Of a stretch of 64,000 nt of DNA, positions 43,986 to 52,107 are shown piece after piece. The DNA lies in the NCBI GenBank assembly GCA_944323825.1, contig CALUTY010000017.1:1-64000 (forward strand), read 5' to 3'. Source of the DNA: an uncultured Bacteroidales bacterium (GTDB lineage: Bacteria > Bacteroidota > Bacteroidia > Bacteroidales > UBA932). Under the pieces are notes generated by a model that was given only the letters and a program-made list of their open reading frames with translations, had not been told where the DNA came from and searched no databases. Every line of letters starts with the position of its first letter. The stretch's first letter is position 1. The position numbers and the translations under genes are program-made.

Positions 43986-44068
43986 ATCGGAAACCGTTTT
44001 GATTCCGGCTGCGGACAGCCGGCTGATCGGTCAAAAGATTCCCGAAGAAAAATCTCAGAAAAAATTTT

Positions 44069-44632
44069 TCAGACGGTCATTATCTCCTTTTCCTTGGCGG
44101 CGGCGAGTTCGTCCACCTTCTTTACATAGATGTCGGTCTCTTTCTGGACATTCTGCTCGTACTCTTTCTGGAGATCCTCAGGCATACCTTCCTTCTGGGC
44201 CTTCTTCAGGGCCTCGATGGCATCGCGGCGGGAGTTGCGCACAACGATCTTGGCATTTTCAGCGGCGGTCTTGACCTTCTTTATCAGTTCCTTCCTTCTC
44301 TCCTCTGTGAGAGGCGGGACGGAGCAGCGGATGCTCTCGCCGTTGTTCTGAGGGGTAAGACCGATGTTGGCATCCATGATGGCCTTTTCGATGACAGGGA
44401 TCATCTTCTTCTCCCACGGCTGGATAAGGATGGTCTTGGCATCAGGAGTGGTCACTGAGGCCACCTGTGGAACAGGGGTTTCGGAGCCATAATAGTCCAC
44501 CATGACATTATTGAATACCAGCGGATTGGCCTTGCCGGCACGATAAGTTTTCAGATCCTCTTCGAGGAATTTCACCGCATCACCCATCTTGGTCTTGGCC
44601 GATGCAAGGATTTCTTTAGCTTTGTCAATCAT
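44069..44632 (-). CDS. frr: Ribosome recycling factor
   Basis: 187 residues, full length. Seen: MGDAVKFLEEDLKTYRAGKANP near 16-37, GSETPVPQVASVTTPDAKTILIQPWEK, IGLTPQNNGESIRCSVPPLTEERRKEL and the C-terminal helix. With EF-G it splits post-termination ribosomes. It follows pyrH by 24 nt, the common pyrH-frr pair. Confidence 0.98.
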   Translation of the reverse strand: MIDKAKEILASAKTKMGDAVKFLEEDLKTYRAGKANPLVFNNVMVDYYGSETPVPQVASVTTPDAKTILIQPWEKKMIPVIEKAIMDANIGLTPQNNGESIRCSVPPLTEERRKELIKKVKTAAENAKIVVRNSRRDAIEALKKAQKEGMPEDLQKEYEQNVQKETDIYVKKVDELAAAKEKEIMTV

Positions 44633-44656
44633 AATGAAAGAAGTATTTGATTTTAT

Positions 44657-45364
44657 TCATGCATGCACAAGGGTCCCCACCTTCTCGCCGCTTATGAGCT
44701 TCGAAAGATTGCCTTCGGCATTCATGTCAAAGACAATTATAGGCATGTTGCCCTCCCGACAAAGCGCGAACGCAGTCTGGTCCATCACCTTGAGATGGTC
44801 TTCAAGAGCCTTGTCAAAGGTCAGCTCGTCATATTTGACTGCAGTCGGATCCTTCTCCGGGTCAGCCGTATAGACACCGTCCACCCTCGTGCCTTTCAGA
44901 AGGGCATCGGCTCCGATTTCAAGGGCTCTGAGGGCCGCGCCGGAATCAGTGGTGAAAAACGGGTTTCCGGTGCCGCCTGCAATCAGGGCGACTCCTCCCT
45001 TTTCCATGAAGGAAACGGCATCATCCCTCATATAATATCTGGCGACAGGCATCATCGGGGTCGCCGTGAAGACCTCCGCATCCACACCCTCGGACTTTAT
45101 CGCCATGGAAAGACCCAGCGAATTGATCACTGTGGCAAGCATCCCCATCTTGTCGCCTCCGACACGGTCAAATCCCTTGCCGACACCGGAAAGACCACGG
45201 AAGATGTTCCCTCCGCCTATTACTATGGACACCTGCAGGCCGGACTTCACGGCAGACGCTATCTCCCGTGCATAGGCGGAAAGCATCTCCTCACTTATTC
45301 CCCTGCCGGACGGTCCGCCCAGGCTTTCACCGCTGAGCTTCAGCAATACTCTCTTGTATTTCAT
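44657..45364 (-). CDS. pyrH: UMP kinase
   Basis: 235 residues, amino-acid-kinase fold. Seen: VLLKLSGESLGG (6-17), VIGGGNIFRGLSG (phosphate loop), MGMLATVINSLGL, GTGNPFFTTDSGAALRALEIGADALLKGT and DQTAFALCREGNMPIIVFDM. It phosphorylates UMP to UDP in pyrimidine synthesis. It heads the pyrH-frr pair and is divergent from sdhC. Confidence 0.97.
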   Translation of the reverse strand: MKYKRVLLKLSGESLGGPSGRGISEEMLSAYAREIASAVKSGLQVSIVIGGGNIFRGLSGVGKGFDRVGGDKMGMLATVINSLGLSMAIKSEGVDAEVFTATPMMPVARYYMRDDAVSFMEKGGVALIAGGTGNPFFTTDSGAALRALEIGADALLKGTRVDGVYTADPEKDPTAVKYDELTFDKALEDHLKVMDQTAFALCREGNMPIIVFDMNAEGNLSKLISGEKVGTLVHA

Positions 45365-45537
45365 TGCGTTATATTTAATCCAAAATACTGCGCATACCCC
45401 GCAGTAAAGACATCTGCCGAGGAATGCGCCCGCTGACTTTATCGAAACAAAAATATCGAATTATTATGAAACTTGCAAGAAAGAGTATATCTTTGCATAC
45501 CTGTTGACCAAGAAGTATAAACTATTGTTATAAAGAT

Positions 45538-46230
45538 ATGGCAAACATTTTCACATCTTCAATCGGCAAGAAGCTCATAATGAGCATAAGCGGACTTTTT
45601 CTGATCATTTTCCTGCTTCTTCATCTCACCATCAACTTCTTTTCAGTAATAGACTCCTTTACAGGAAGTTTCGGTGATGCTGACGGGCTTTTCGCAATGG
45701 GATGCGAATTCATGTCACTTCCGATTGTGACAATAATGGTTCCTGTTCTTGCATTCGGGTTCATAATCCACATCATCTACGCATTCATCTTGACTTTCAG
45801 CAACCTGAAGTCTCGTGGAGGATACAACCGCTATGCAGTGGCAAGCAAGGCCAGGACCGACTCATGGGCTTCAAAGAACATGATCGTGCTCGGAATCATC
45901 GTACTCGGAATCCTTGCATTCCACCTCACTCATTTCTGGGCTGACATGCAGCTGAAGGAGTGGACAGGCTCTGAGGCTGCAAATCCATACACTCTTCTCA
46001 CGATGACATTCGGACAGTGGTACAATGTGGTCATCTACCTCGTCTGGTTCGGTGCCCTCTGGTTCCACCTCACACATGGCTTCTGGAGCGCATTCCAGAC
46101 TATAGGCTGGGACAACATGGTATGGCTGAAGAGGCTGAAGGTTATCGCATATATTTTTGCCACCATCATATTCCTCGGCTTCGCAGCCGTTGCAGTCAAT
46201 GCCTGCATCGAAGCCTGCCCAGCATGCTGA
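45538..46230 (+). CDS. sdhC: Succinate dehydrogenase/fumarate reductase cytochrome b subunit
   Basis: 230 residues with five hydrophobic helices, the diheme type used by Bacteroidetes. His residues suited as heme ligands occur in LLHLTINFF, FIIHIIYAF, FHLTHFWAD and WFHLTHGFWSAF. It anchors the flavoprotein and iron-sulfur subunits of complex II to the membrane and carries electrons from menaquinone to fumarate. A -7 box TATCTTTG (45488-45495) precedes it. Normally sdhA and sdhB follow directly; here a strong terminator (46274-46308) and an opposing gene follow instead, so the subunit is an orphan at this locus. Confidence 0.93.
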   Translation: MANIFTSSIGKKLIMSISGLFLIIFLLLHLTINFFSVIDSFTGSFGDADGLFAMGCEFMSLPIVTIMVPVLAFGFIIHIIYAFILTFSNLKSRGGYNRYAVASKARTDSWASKNMIVLGIIVLGILAFHLTHFWADMQLKEWTGSEAANPYTLLTMTFGQWYNVVIYLVWFGALWFHLTHGFWSAFQTIGWDNMVWLKRLKVIAYIFATIIFLGFAAVAVNACIEACPAC

Positions 46231-46273
46231 TACGGCAGAAACCTGACATTCAACAAATATAGAAATACAACGA

Positions 46274-46308
46274 GGGGCTGTGTCACTTCATTTTGACACA
46301 GCCCCTTT
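46274..46308. terminator. Terminator between sdhC and the aminopeptidase gene
   Basis: GGGGCTGTGTCA (46274-46285) and TGACACAGCCCC (46294-46305) form a perfect 12-bp stem with an 8-nt loop, then TTT. It closes the sdhC transcript and could also serve the convergent gene. Confidence 0.85.
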
Positions 46309-46346
46309 AAGATGTGTAAGAATCAGTAAATGCAAGGCATTGGGGG

Positions 46347-48197
46347 TCATATAGACATTGTCTTTATGCGAAGCCATTCTGAAATGTCCTGAGGAAGTTC
46401 GGGAGAAAGGGTTTCATAGACATGGCGGTTATAGGCATTCAGCCATTCTATCTCATCCGCCGTCATCAGCTCTTTTATGACGGCGGATGTGTCTATATGA
46501 CATACGGTAAGAGTCTCGAAACGGAGCCATTCGCCGAATCCGCTCCGGCCCGCCTCCACGCATAGAAGGATGTTTTCATGCCTTATGCCGTGCTGCCCCT
46601 CGCGGTAGATTCCGGGTTCGTCGGATGTCACCATACCGGGCAGGAGGGGCTGGGTGTTAAAGTTCTGCCTTATGTCCTGCGGACCTTCATGCACACAGAG
46701 ATAGAAACCGAGGCCATGCCCGGTGCCATGCCCGAAATTGCGCCGCATCCTCCACAGAGGCTCTCTGGCAAGGACATCAAGCTGGCATCCGGCAGTCCCT
46801 TTCGGGAACACGGCACGGGAAAGGGCAATCATGCCCTTCAGCACAAGGGTATAGTCTTCCTTTTCCAGCGGTGAGCATTCGCCCACAGGAACCGTCCTCG
46901 TGATGTCCGTCGTGCCGAAAAGATATTGTCCTCCGGAGTCCACAAGATACAGGTCCTGCGGTTCAATCACGGCCGAACCATGTTCAGGAGTGCTGTAATG
47001 CGGAAGGGCGGCATCCTGTCCGTATGCAGATATGTTGCAGAAACTGTTTCCCCTGTAGCCGGGAATCTCCGCCCGCAATGAAGTAAGCTTCAAAGAGGCA
47101 TCCCATTCCGTTATCTTCTGCCCGGATTTCAGAGCCGAGTCAAGCCAGAAGAGGAATCGCTCCATTGCGATGCCGTCGGCATGGAAAGCCTCCTTCATCC
47201 CGGCAATCTCCACATCGTTCTTGACGGCCTTTCTCAAAATTACAGGAGAAGAACCGGAAACCATGTCCTTTTCATCAAAACAGGCCAGTATGAGGGAATA
47301 CACATTGTAGTTAAGCGTAGCCGGATCCACATAGATGCGACCTGCCCCGCCTGTCTGTGCAAGGCCGTCCGCAAGTGCATCATAACGGCATATTGTCACC
47401 CCGTCCGCCTTGATTTCGGTCTCGCTGTCCACCGTGTCCGGGTCATCTGCCACATCTGTGCCCTTTTTCACATACCAGAACACATCATCCAGAGTGACAA
47501 GAAGATACGAAATCACAAGGGGATTGTATTCTATATCCTGCCCTCTCACATTGAGCATCCAGGCTATTTCGTCAAGGGCAGTGAGCAGGATGCTGTCACA
47601 GTTCTCTTTCATGAGGAATTTCCTCAACCACACTATCTTCTGAAGCCTCGACTCACCTGTGGTGGCCTCATCAAGGGTGGTGACAGGGGTCTGCGGAATG
47701 TCAGGCCGCCCGTTCCAGATGATATCCAGCAGGTCAGGAACATTGACAACTTCCGGTTTCTTCTGCATTTCAGGAGCGGAAAGCGCATCCTCCGGCTCAT
47801 CCACGGCGGAAGAAAGCGCCTCTTCAATCTCCCTGACCGCATCCGCCGTGAAACAGGTCCCGTCCAATGCGACCGTACGGGCATGTGAAGCAAGCCATTG
47901 CGGAATGCCGACTGCATCAGGCACCCTTGTCTTGTGAAGCACGATCCCGCTGCCTTCAAGCTCGCTGACAGCCTGAATGAAATACCTTGAGTCCGTCCAC
48001 AGGCCGGCATGGTCGCGGGTCACCACCAGGTCCCCGGCTTCTCCGGTAAAGCCTGAAAGCCATTCCACCTGCTTCCACCGTGGAGCAGGATACTCGCTGC
48101 TGTGAGGGTCCGATCCGGAAATGACCACTGCATCCCAGCCTCTCCCGGCCATGACGGCACGCAGCGCCTCCACCCTCTGATGATGAATTTCTGACAT
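46347..48197 (-). CDS. Xaa-Pro aminopeptidase (M24, aminopeptidase P family)
   Basis: 616 residues; the long three-domain form, with two creatinase-like N-terminal domains (~1-320) before the M24 pita-bread domain. Metal ligands are visible: Asp in LVDSGGQYLFGTTDITRT (both Asp), His in GTGHGLGFYLCVHEGPQ, Glu in TSDEPGIYREG and Glu in GIRHENILLCVE. It removes N-terminal residues preceding proline, in the cytoplasm (no signal peptide). The frame is complete; it faces sdhC across a terminator. Confidence 0.93.
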   Translation of the reverse strand: MSEIHHQRVEALRAVMAGRGWDAVVISGSDPHSSEYPAPRWKQVEWLSGFTGEAGDLVVTRDHAGLWTDSRYFIQAVSELEGSGIVLHKTRVPDAVGIPQWLASHARTVALDGTCFTADAVREIEEALSSAVDEPEDALSAPEMQKKPEVVNVPDLLDIIWNGRPDIPQTPVTTLDEATTGESRLQKIVWLRKFLMKENCDSILLTALDEIAWMLNVRGQDIEYNPLVISYLLVTLDDVFWYVKKGTDVADDPDTVDSETEIKADGVTICRYDALADGLAQTGGAGRIYVDPATLNYNVYSLILACFDEKDMVSGSSPVILRKAVKNDVEIAGMKEAFHADGIAMERFLFWLDSALKSGQKITEWDASLKLTSLRAEIPGYRGNSFCNISAYGQDAALPHYSTPEHGSAVIEPQDLYLVDSGGQYLFGTTDITRTVPVGECSPLEKEDYTLVLKGMIALSRAVFPKGTAGCQLDVLAREPLWRMRRNFGHGTGHGLGFYLCVHEGPQDIRQNFNTQPLLPGMVTSDEPGIYREGQHGIRHENILLCVEAGRSGFGEWLRFETLTVCHIDTSAVIKELMTADEIEWLNAYNRHVYETLSPELPQDISEWLRIKTMSI

Positions 48198-48291
48198 AAT
48201 GAACCATTTTCCGGCCTTGCCGATATTATCTCCGTAAAAATACGAATAATTTCATGTTTATTGCAGGAATGAAGACAATCCAAAGTAAAAC

Positions 48292-48323
48292 TTTGCTTTG
48301 CCCTCACTTATTCGCTATATTTG
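48292..48323 (+). promoter_or_regulatory. Promoter of the PspC-domain gene
   Basis: TTTG (48292-48295), 20-nt spacer, TATATTTG (48316-48323): both boxes match the Bacteroidetes consensus. The start codon at 48347 follows. Confidence 0.75.
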
Positions 48324-48346
48324 TGCAGGACATAAGACATAATATC

Positions 48347-48625
48347 ATGGAAAAGCCTGCAAAAAAATTCTACAGGGACCTGGACGGGAACATGTTGGGA
48401 GGAGTATGCTCCGGCATAGCCACATACTTCAACATTGATGTGGTGATAGTCAGGATCATATTCGTGGTTGCCCTCATTTTGGGATCAGCCGGATTCTGGG
48501 TATATCTGGTGATATGCATCATCGCCCCCGCGGCAAGGACCGCCACAGAAAAATGCGAGCTCAGGGGCATACCGCCCACAGAAGAGAACCTGAAACAGTT
48601 TTCTGAGAAAAAGGGCAAAAAATAA
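48347..48625 (+). CDS. PspC-domain membrane protein
   Basis: 92 residues from the ATG at 48347; the upstream extension of the frame lies before the promoter. The PspC signature KKFYRDLDGNMLGGVCSGIATYFNIDV near 6-33 is followed by a hydrophobic stretch (VRIIFVVALI...WVYLVICIIAP) and a charged tail. PspC domains in other bacteria sense or respond to envelope stress, but small stand-alone members in Bacteroidetes are uncharacterised. It is a single gene, convergent with hemW (7-nt gap between stops). Confidence 0.85.
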   Translation: MEKPAKKFYRDLDGNMLGGVCSGIATYFNIDVVIVRIIFVVALILGSAGFWVYLVICIIAPAARTATEKCELRGIPPTEENLKQFSEKKGKK

Positions 48626-48632
48626 AGAGTGC

Positions 48633-49802
48633 TCACACGAGCTCTCCGATGATATTGTCGGAGATAAAGAAACGGTCCTCCGGAATGCGGAGATTGAATG
48701 CGGCAGGGCCCGGACAGCGCACAAGGGCTCCGGAAGCCAAGGCTGCATCCACGGCATCCGGACGGCAGAAGTTCCTCACGGCCTGTTCTCCGATGCCGCT
48801 GTCTGTCCTCAGGGAAAGCATTATCCTTTCAAGCATCACCTGTTCCGCAGTGAGGGTTTCCCCTCCACGGATGGAAGAAAAGTCACCGGAAGAAGAAGCG
48901 GAAAGATAATCCGCCAATGACGGGGAATTCCAGCTGCGCCTGTATATGACACCGTTGCCTGTCCCTGCAGGGGAAACGGAAAGGGAATGTGCGGCAGGCC
49001 CCAGCCCCACATAAGGCAGATGATGCCAATACGCACTGTTGTGCACGGCTTCACGCCCCGGAAGGGCGAAATTGGAAATCTCATAATGGTGATAGCCGGC
49101 TTCGGCAAGACGGCGGCACAGAATATAATACTGTCTTTCACATCTGTCATCCGGAGCTTCTGAATAATGTCCGGACTCCACCATGCCGGCAAGTGCGCTG
49201 TCCGGCTCCACAGAGAGCTGGTATGCTGAAATGTGCTCCGGAGCAGTCCCTGTCCCCATGCCGGACAAGACCTCGTCAATGGTGGACAGCCAAGTGTCGT
49301 CATCCAAGAATGAAATGCCTGAAATCAGGTCCACACTTATGTTGCGGAAGCCGGCCTCCCGCAATATTCCGTATGCTTTCCTGGCGGAGGCGGCATCATG
49401 CCTGCGGTTCATCCATCTGAGCACCCTGTCGTCAAGCGACTGCACGCCCATGCTGACCCTGCTGACCCCGAGCTGCAGCAGACCCCGGGCATATTCCGGT
49501 CCCTTTTCCACGATGTCTTCCGGATTGACTTCTACAGTGAACTCATCCTGCCATCTGCCGCCGGCCATGCCGATGGCCTCCACAACAGCTTCCAGCGCAG
49601 AAAGAGGCAGCACCGATGGGGTGCCGCCTCCTATATAGAGCGTATCCGGTCCTCCGGAAACGCATATTTCATCTTTTCTCCGGCCTGTCTCCGAACACAA
49701 CGCCCGGATGAAACCGGACTCTGTGCAGTCCGATGTCTTTTCCGAATAGAAGCCGCAGTAGGTGCAGAAGCTTCTGCAGAAAGGGACATGCACATATATC
49801 AC
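48633..49802 (-). CDS. hemW: Radical SAM protein HemW-like
   Basis: 389 residues from a GTG start (49800-49802), giving MIYVHVPFCRSFCTYCGFYS. The radical-SAM Cys9, Cys13, Cys16 (CX3CX2C) bind the 4Fe-4S cluster. Seen also: YIGGGTPSVL, VEVNPED, GVSRVSMGVQSLDDRVLRWMNRRH, HISAYQLSVEPDSAL and YEISNFALPG, all typical of HemW. The family was long called oxygen-independent coproporphyrinogen oxidase, but HemW delivers heme to respiratory enzymes. The C-terminal HemW domain is present though diverged. It follows the coiled-coil gene by 11 nt. Confidence 0.9.
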   Translation of the reverse strand: MIYVHVPFCRSFCTYCGFYSEKTSDCTESGFIRALCSETGRRKDEICVSGGPDTLYIGGGTPSVLPLSALEAVVEAIGMAGGRWQDEFTVEVNPEDIVEKGPEYARGLLQLGVSRVSMGVQSLDDRVLRWMNRRHDAASARKAYGILREAGFRNISVDLISGISFLDDDTWLSTIDEVLSGMGTGTAPEHISAYQLSVEPDSALAGMVESGHYSEAPDDRCERQYYILCRRLAEAGYHHYEISNFALPGREAVHNSAYWHHLPYVGLGPAAHSLSVSPAGTGNGVIYRRSWNSPSLADYLSASSSGDFSSIRGGETLTAEQVMLERIMLSLRTDSGIGEQAVRNFCRPDAVDAALASGALVRCPGPAAFNLRIPEDRFFISDNIIGELV

Positions 49803-49813
49803 GGCTTCCGGCT

Positions 49814-50692
49814 TTAGCGGAGCATCAGCTCGGCAGAACCGAGAAGGGCCTGCTCCGTATAGACATCCACGGTGTAGATGCCCTTCACATATTCGGAAAC
49901 ATCATTGAGATAGATGCTCATCTCCACTTCCGTTCCCTGATAGTCCACCTCACGCGATGCGGAGCATATCATCGGCTCGCCGTTGAAATTGAATGTCCTC
50001 TGCTCCCCGTTGGTAAGAAGGATGCCGTCCGGGCCTTTCACCCTTATATATACCCTTACCGGGCCTTTCGGTGCAAGGTCATTCTCGACAAGGCTCAAAG
50101 TGGTCATGAGGCGCACCACCCTGCTGCTCCTGTCCGTAATCTTGTTGGACGCATTGTAGGCATCGAGCCTGATGCCGCGGCCCTTGATCACGGCTCCCAC
50201 AGCCACCTGGCCTGAAAGGTCTTCCACAGTCTTGCTGAGTTCCTCGGACTGGCGCCTTATTTCGGCTGCCTCGCGGCGTGCTGCAGCTGCATCAGCCGTC
50301 AGCTTCTGGTTCAATGTGTTGAGCGAGTCTATCTGTACGATATAGTTGCGCATTATGCTTCTGAGGGTGCCGAGCTCACGTTCATATTGCCTGATCTTCG
50401 CCCTGTTGGTGGCATCCGTCTTCTTGATTCTCTCAATCAGCTGGGACACCTCTTCCCTGGATGAGTCAAGCTGGGAATTGATGCTGTCATAGTCAGATGA
50501 AAGGGTGGCATAATCATTCTGGAGGGCAATCATCTGAGCCGTAAGGTCCTCCTTTTCAAGATTGAGTTCATTGACAAGGGATGTCCTTTCAAACCATATA
50601 TAGACAAGTGCTGCGGCAAGGACCACTGCGACGGCTATCAGTGCATACATGATTTTCTTCAGATTTCCGTCCTTCGGCCTGTTTTCTTCCAT
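49814..50692 (-). CDS. Membrane-anchored coiled-coil protein, function unknown
   Basis: 292 residues. One membrane helix near residues 14-31 (IMYALIAVAVVLAAALVYIW), then a long coiled coil (~35-150: LVNELNLEKEDLTAQMIALQ..., ELGTLRSIMRNY, RREAAEIRRQSEEL). A beta-rich C-terminal domain (~165-292) contains GRGIRLDAYNASNKITDRSSRVVRLM and FNFNGEPMICSASREVDYQG. Homologues are common in Bacteroidales without known function. It probably faces the periplasm. It sits directly upstream of hemW and divergently from the next gene. Confidence 0.7.
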   Translation of the reverse strand: MEENRPKDGNLKKIMYALIAVAVVLAAALVYIWFERTSLVNELNLEKEDLTAQMIALQNDYATLSSDYDSINSQLDSSREEVSQLIERIKKTDATNRAKIRQYERELGTLRSIMRNYIVQIDSLNTLNQKLTADAAAARREAAEIRRQSEELSKTVEDLSGQVAVGAVIKGRGIRLDAYNASNKITDRSSRVVRLMTTLSLVENDLAPKGPVRVYIRVKGPDGILLTNGEQRTFNFNGEPMICSASREVDYQGTEVEMSIYLNDVSEYVKGIYTVDVYTEQALLGSAELMLR

Positions 50693-50787
50693 AACTTATG
50701 CAAATTTTAAATGTTCCGGATACAAACATAAGCAAAAATATCGGATATTTAGTATATTTGAACATAAATACAATTTTTCATTCCGAC

Positions 50788-51255
50788 ATGAGATATCTCA
50801 TAAGAAGCATCAAATATTTTTTCTGGTTCGTCTGCATCTTCGCGCTCATCATGCTCGTGCTTGTCCTTATGGGGACGGCTGGAGGAGACATTTCCTCCAT
50901 GTTCAGGGGCGGATACAGCGCATTGTGGAAAATAGCCCTGATATTTGCCGTGATAGCGGCTTTCTATCCGAAATTCGGCTTTGCAAGACAGGTCCTTGCA
51001 TCAGAGGAAGGCATCACGCCCGACAGGCAGCTGATAAGGGAATACATGCTGTCGAGGGGCTACATTCCTGAAAAGGATGAGGCCGGGTTGATGACATTCA
51101 GATGCAAGGGGACTTCGGCAAGGCTTTCGCGCATGCTTGAAGACAGGATAACATTTACACAGGAGGCAGACGGGATGCAGGTCGAGGGGCTGAGAAAAGA
51201 TGTGGTGAGAATAGTTTCCGGAATAATGCACCGGATGAGGACAGACATGGAATAG
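50788..51255 (+). CDS. Small two-helix membrane protein, function unknown
   Basis: 155 residues from the ATG at 50788 (MRYLIRSIKYFFWF). The upstream frame extension crosses the -7 box TATATTTG (50753-50760) and is rejected. Two hydrophobic segments (~9-29 and ~45-62) are followed by a cytoplasmic or periplasmic domain (~75-155: LIREYMLSRGYIPEKDEAGLMTFRCKGTSARLSRM...) with a basic end. No family recognised. It precedes the DUF2007 gene by 67 nt. Confidence 0.65.
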   Translation: MRYLIRSIKYFFWFVCIFALIMLVLVLMGTAGGDISSMFRGGYSALWKIALIFAVIAAFYPKFGFARQVLASEEGITPDRQLIREYMLSRGYIPEKDEAGLMTFRCKGTSARLSRMLEDRITFTQEADGMQVEGLRKDVVRIVSGIMHRMRTDME

Positions 51256-51322
51256 GCAGGCCCGGCACACGCACGGCAAGACGCACGGGGCGGGACCGGC
51301 TAAGTACAACGCATAAAACAAG

Positions 51323-51550
51323 ATGAATATGGATGAGAGTTTAAGGACAGTAGCAAAATTCGATGACCCGATGCGTGCCAGCATCGCCCAGACCAAGCTG
51401 AAGGACAGCGGCATCGAGTCCGCCATCTTCGGAGAGTCATCATCCTATCCGGCACTCAATGCAGTCGAAGACAACATCGAGCTCAAAGTCAATGCAGAGG
51501 ACTACGACCGTGCAGTGAGCATTCTTGCAGCCTCACAGAGTGCCGAATAG
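51323..51550 (+). CDS. DUF2007-family small protein
   Basis: 75 residues (or 73 from the ATG at 51329). The fold is the short ferredoxin-like DUF2007 domain: VAKFDDPMRASIAQTKLKDSGIESAIFG...IELKVNAEDYDRAVSIL. Members are thought to be signal-transducing or PII-like binding modules. The last 49 nt overlap the 3' end of the convergent DUF3109 gene, both frames being read. Confidence 0.8.
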   Translation: MNMDESLRTVAKFDDPMRASIAQTKLKDSGIESAIFGESSSYPALNAVEDNIELKVNAEDYDRAVSILAASQSAE

Positions 51551-52098
51551 AAGTCATTGCCGAAGAAACGCTCCAAAGGTTCGCGCAGGAATTCATACAC
51601 GCGGACCTTTTCTTTTTTCCCTTTCTCATATGCATCCCGGCAGATATCCCAGCGGTGCAGGTTCAGGGCCTTCATGCCGTTGCTGAGGGAGGAAACGCGG
51701 ATGGGATAGAGCCAGCAGGAAATCGGCTTCCGGAAATCCCCCTGCCCCTGGAACCAGCATTTCTCCATGGCACAGAAGCAGTTCCCGTCCTTGTCGAAAC
51801 AGGTGTAGGCACATTCCTCGCTGCCCGGGACAAGAGGGGTGACGATGTCCCCGTCAATGTCCACCTCAAAGAATCCCTTTTCCTCCACTGCCTTTCTGCC
51901 GCTCTCCTGCATGATTCCGGAGAAGACAGGGTAATTCTTTTCTATCGCCTCCGTTTCGCATTCTTCCAGAGGAGCCCCGCTGTCGCCTATGACACAGCAG
52001 CAGCCCTTGCATTTTCCGTAATCGCAGGAAAAATATTCCGTAAGTATCTCTTCCGACACAAGACAGTCGTCTATCTGAATTATGGCACCGTGATTCAT
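51502..52098 (-). CDS. DUF3109-family cysteine-rich protein
   Basis: 198 residues with a conserved Cys pattern: CDYGKCKGCCCVIGDSGAP near 25-43, CAYTCFDKDGNCFCAMEKCW near 98-118, ISCWLYPIRV and WDICRDAYEKG. The pattern resembles YkgJ/Fe-S- or zinc-binding proteins; DUF3109 is frequent in Bacteroidetes. No signal peptide. It follows the M16-like gene by 9 nt and overlaps the convergent DUF2007 gene at its 3' end by 49 nt. The biochemical role is unknown. Confidence 0.85.
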   Translation of the reverse strand: MNHGAIIQIDDCLVSEEILTEYFSCDYGKCKGCCCVIGDSGAPLEECETEAIEKNYPVFSGIMQESGRKAVEEKGFFEVDIDGDIVTPLVPGSEECAYTCFDKDGNCFCAMEKCWFQGQGDFRKPISCWLYPIRVSSLSNGMKALNLHRWDICRDAYEKGKKEKVRVYEFLREPLERFFGNDFYSALCEAARMLTARS

Positions 52099-52107
52099 GT
52101 CTATGGC

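Noticed and set aside
43930..44274. 114-codon plus-strand frame near frr
   Set aside because: Overlaps frr antisense and the SusC2 promoter; composition is non-coding.
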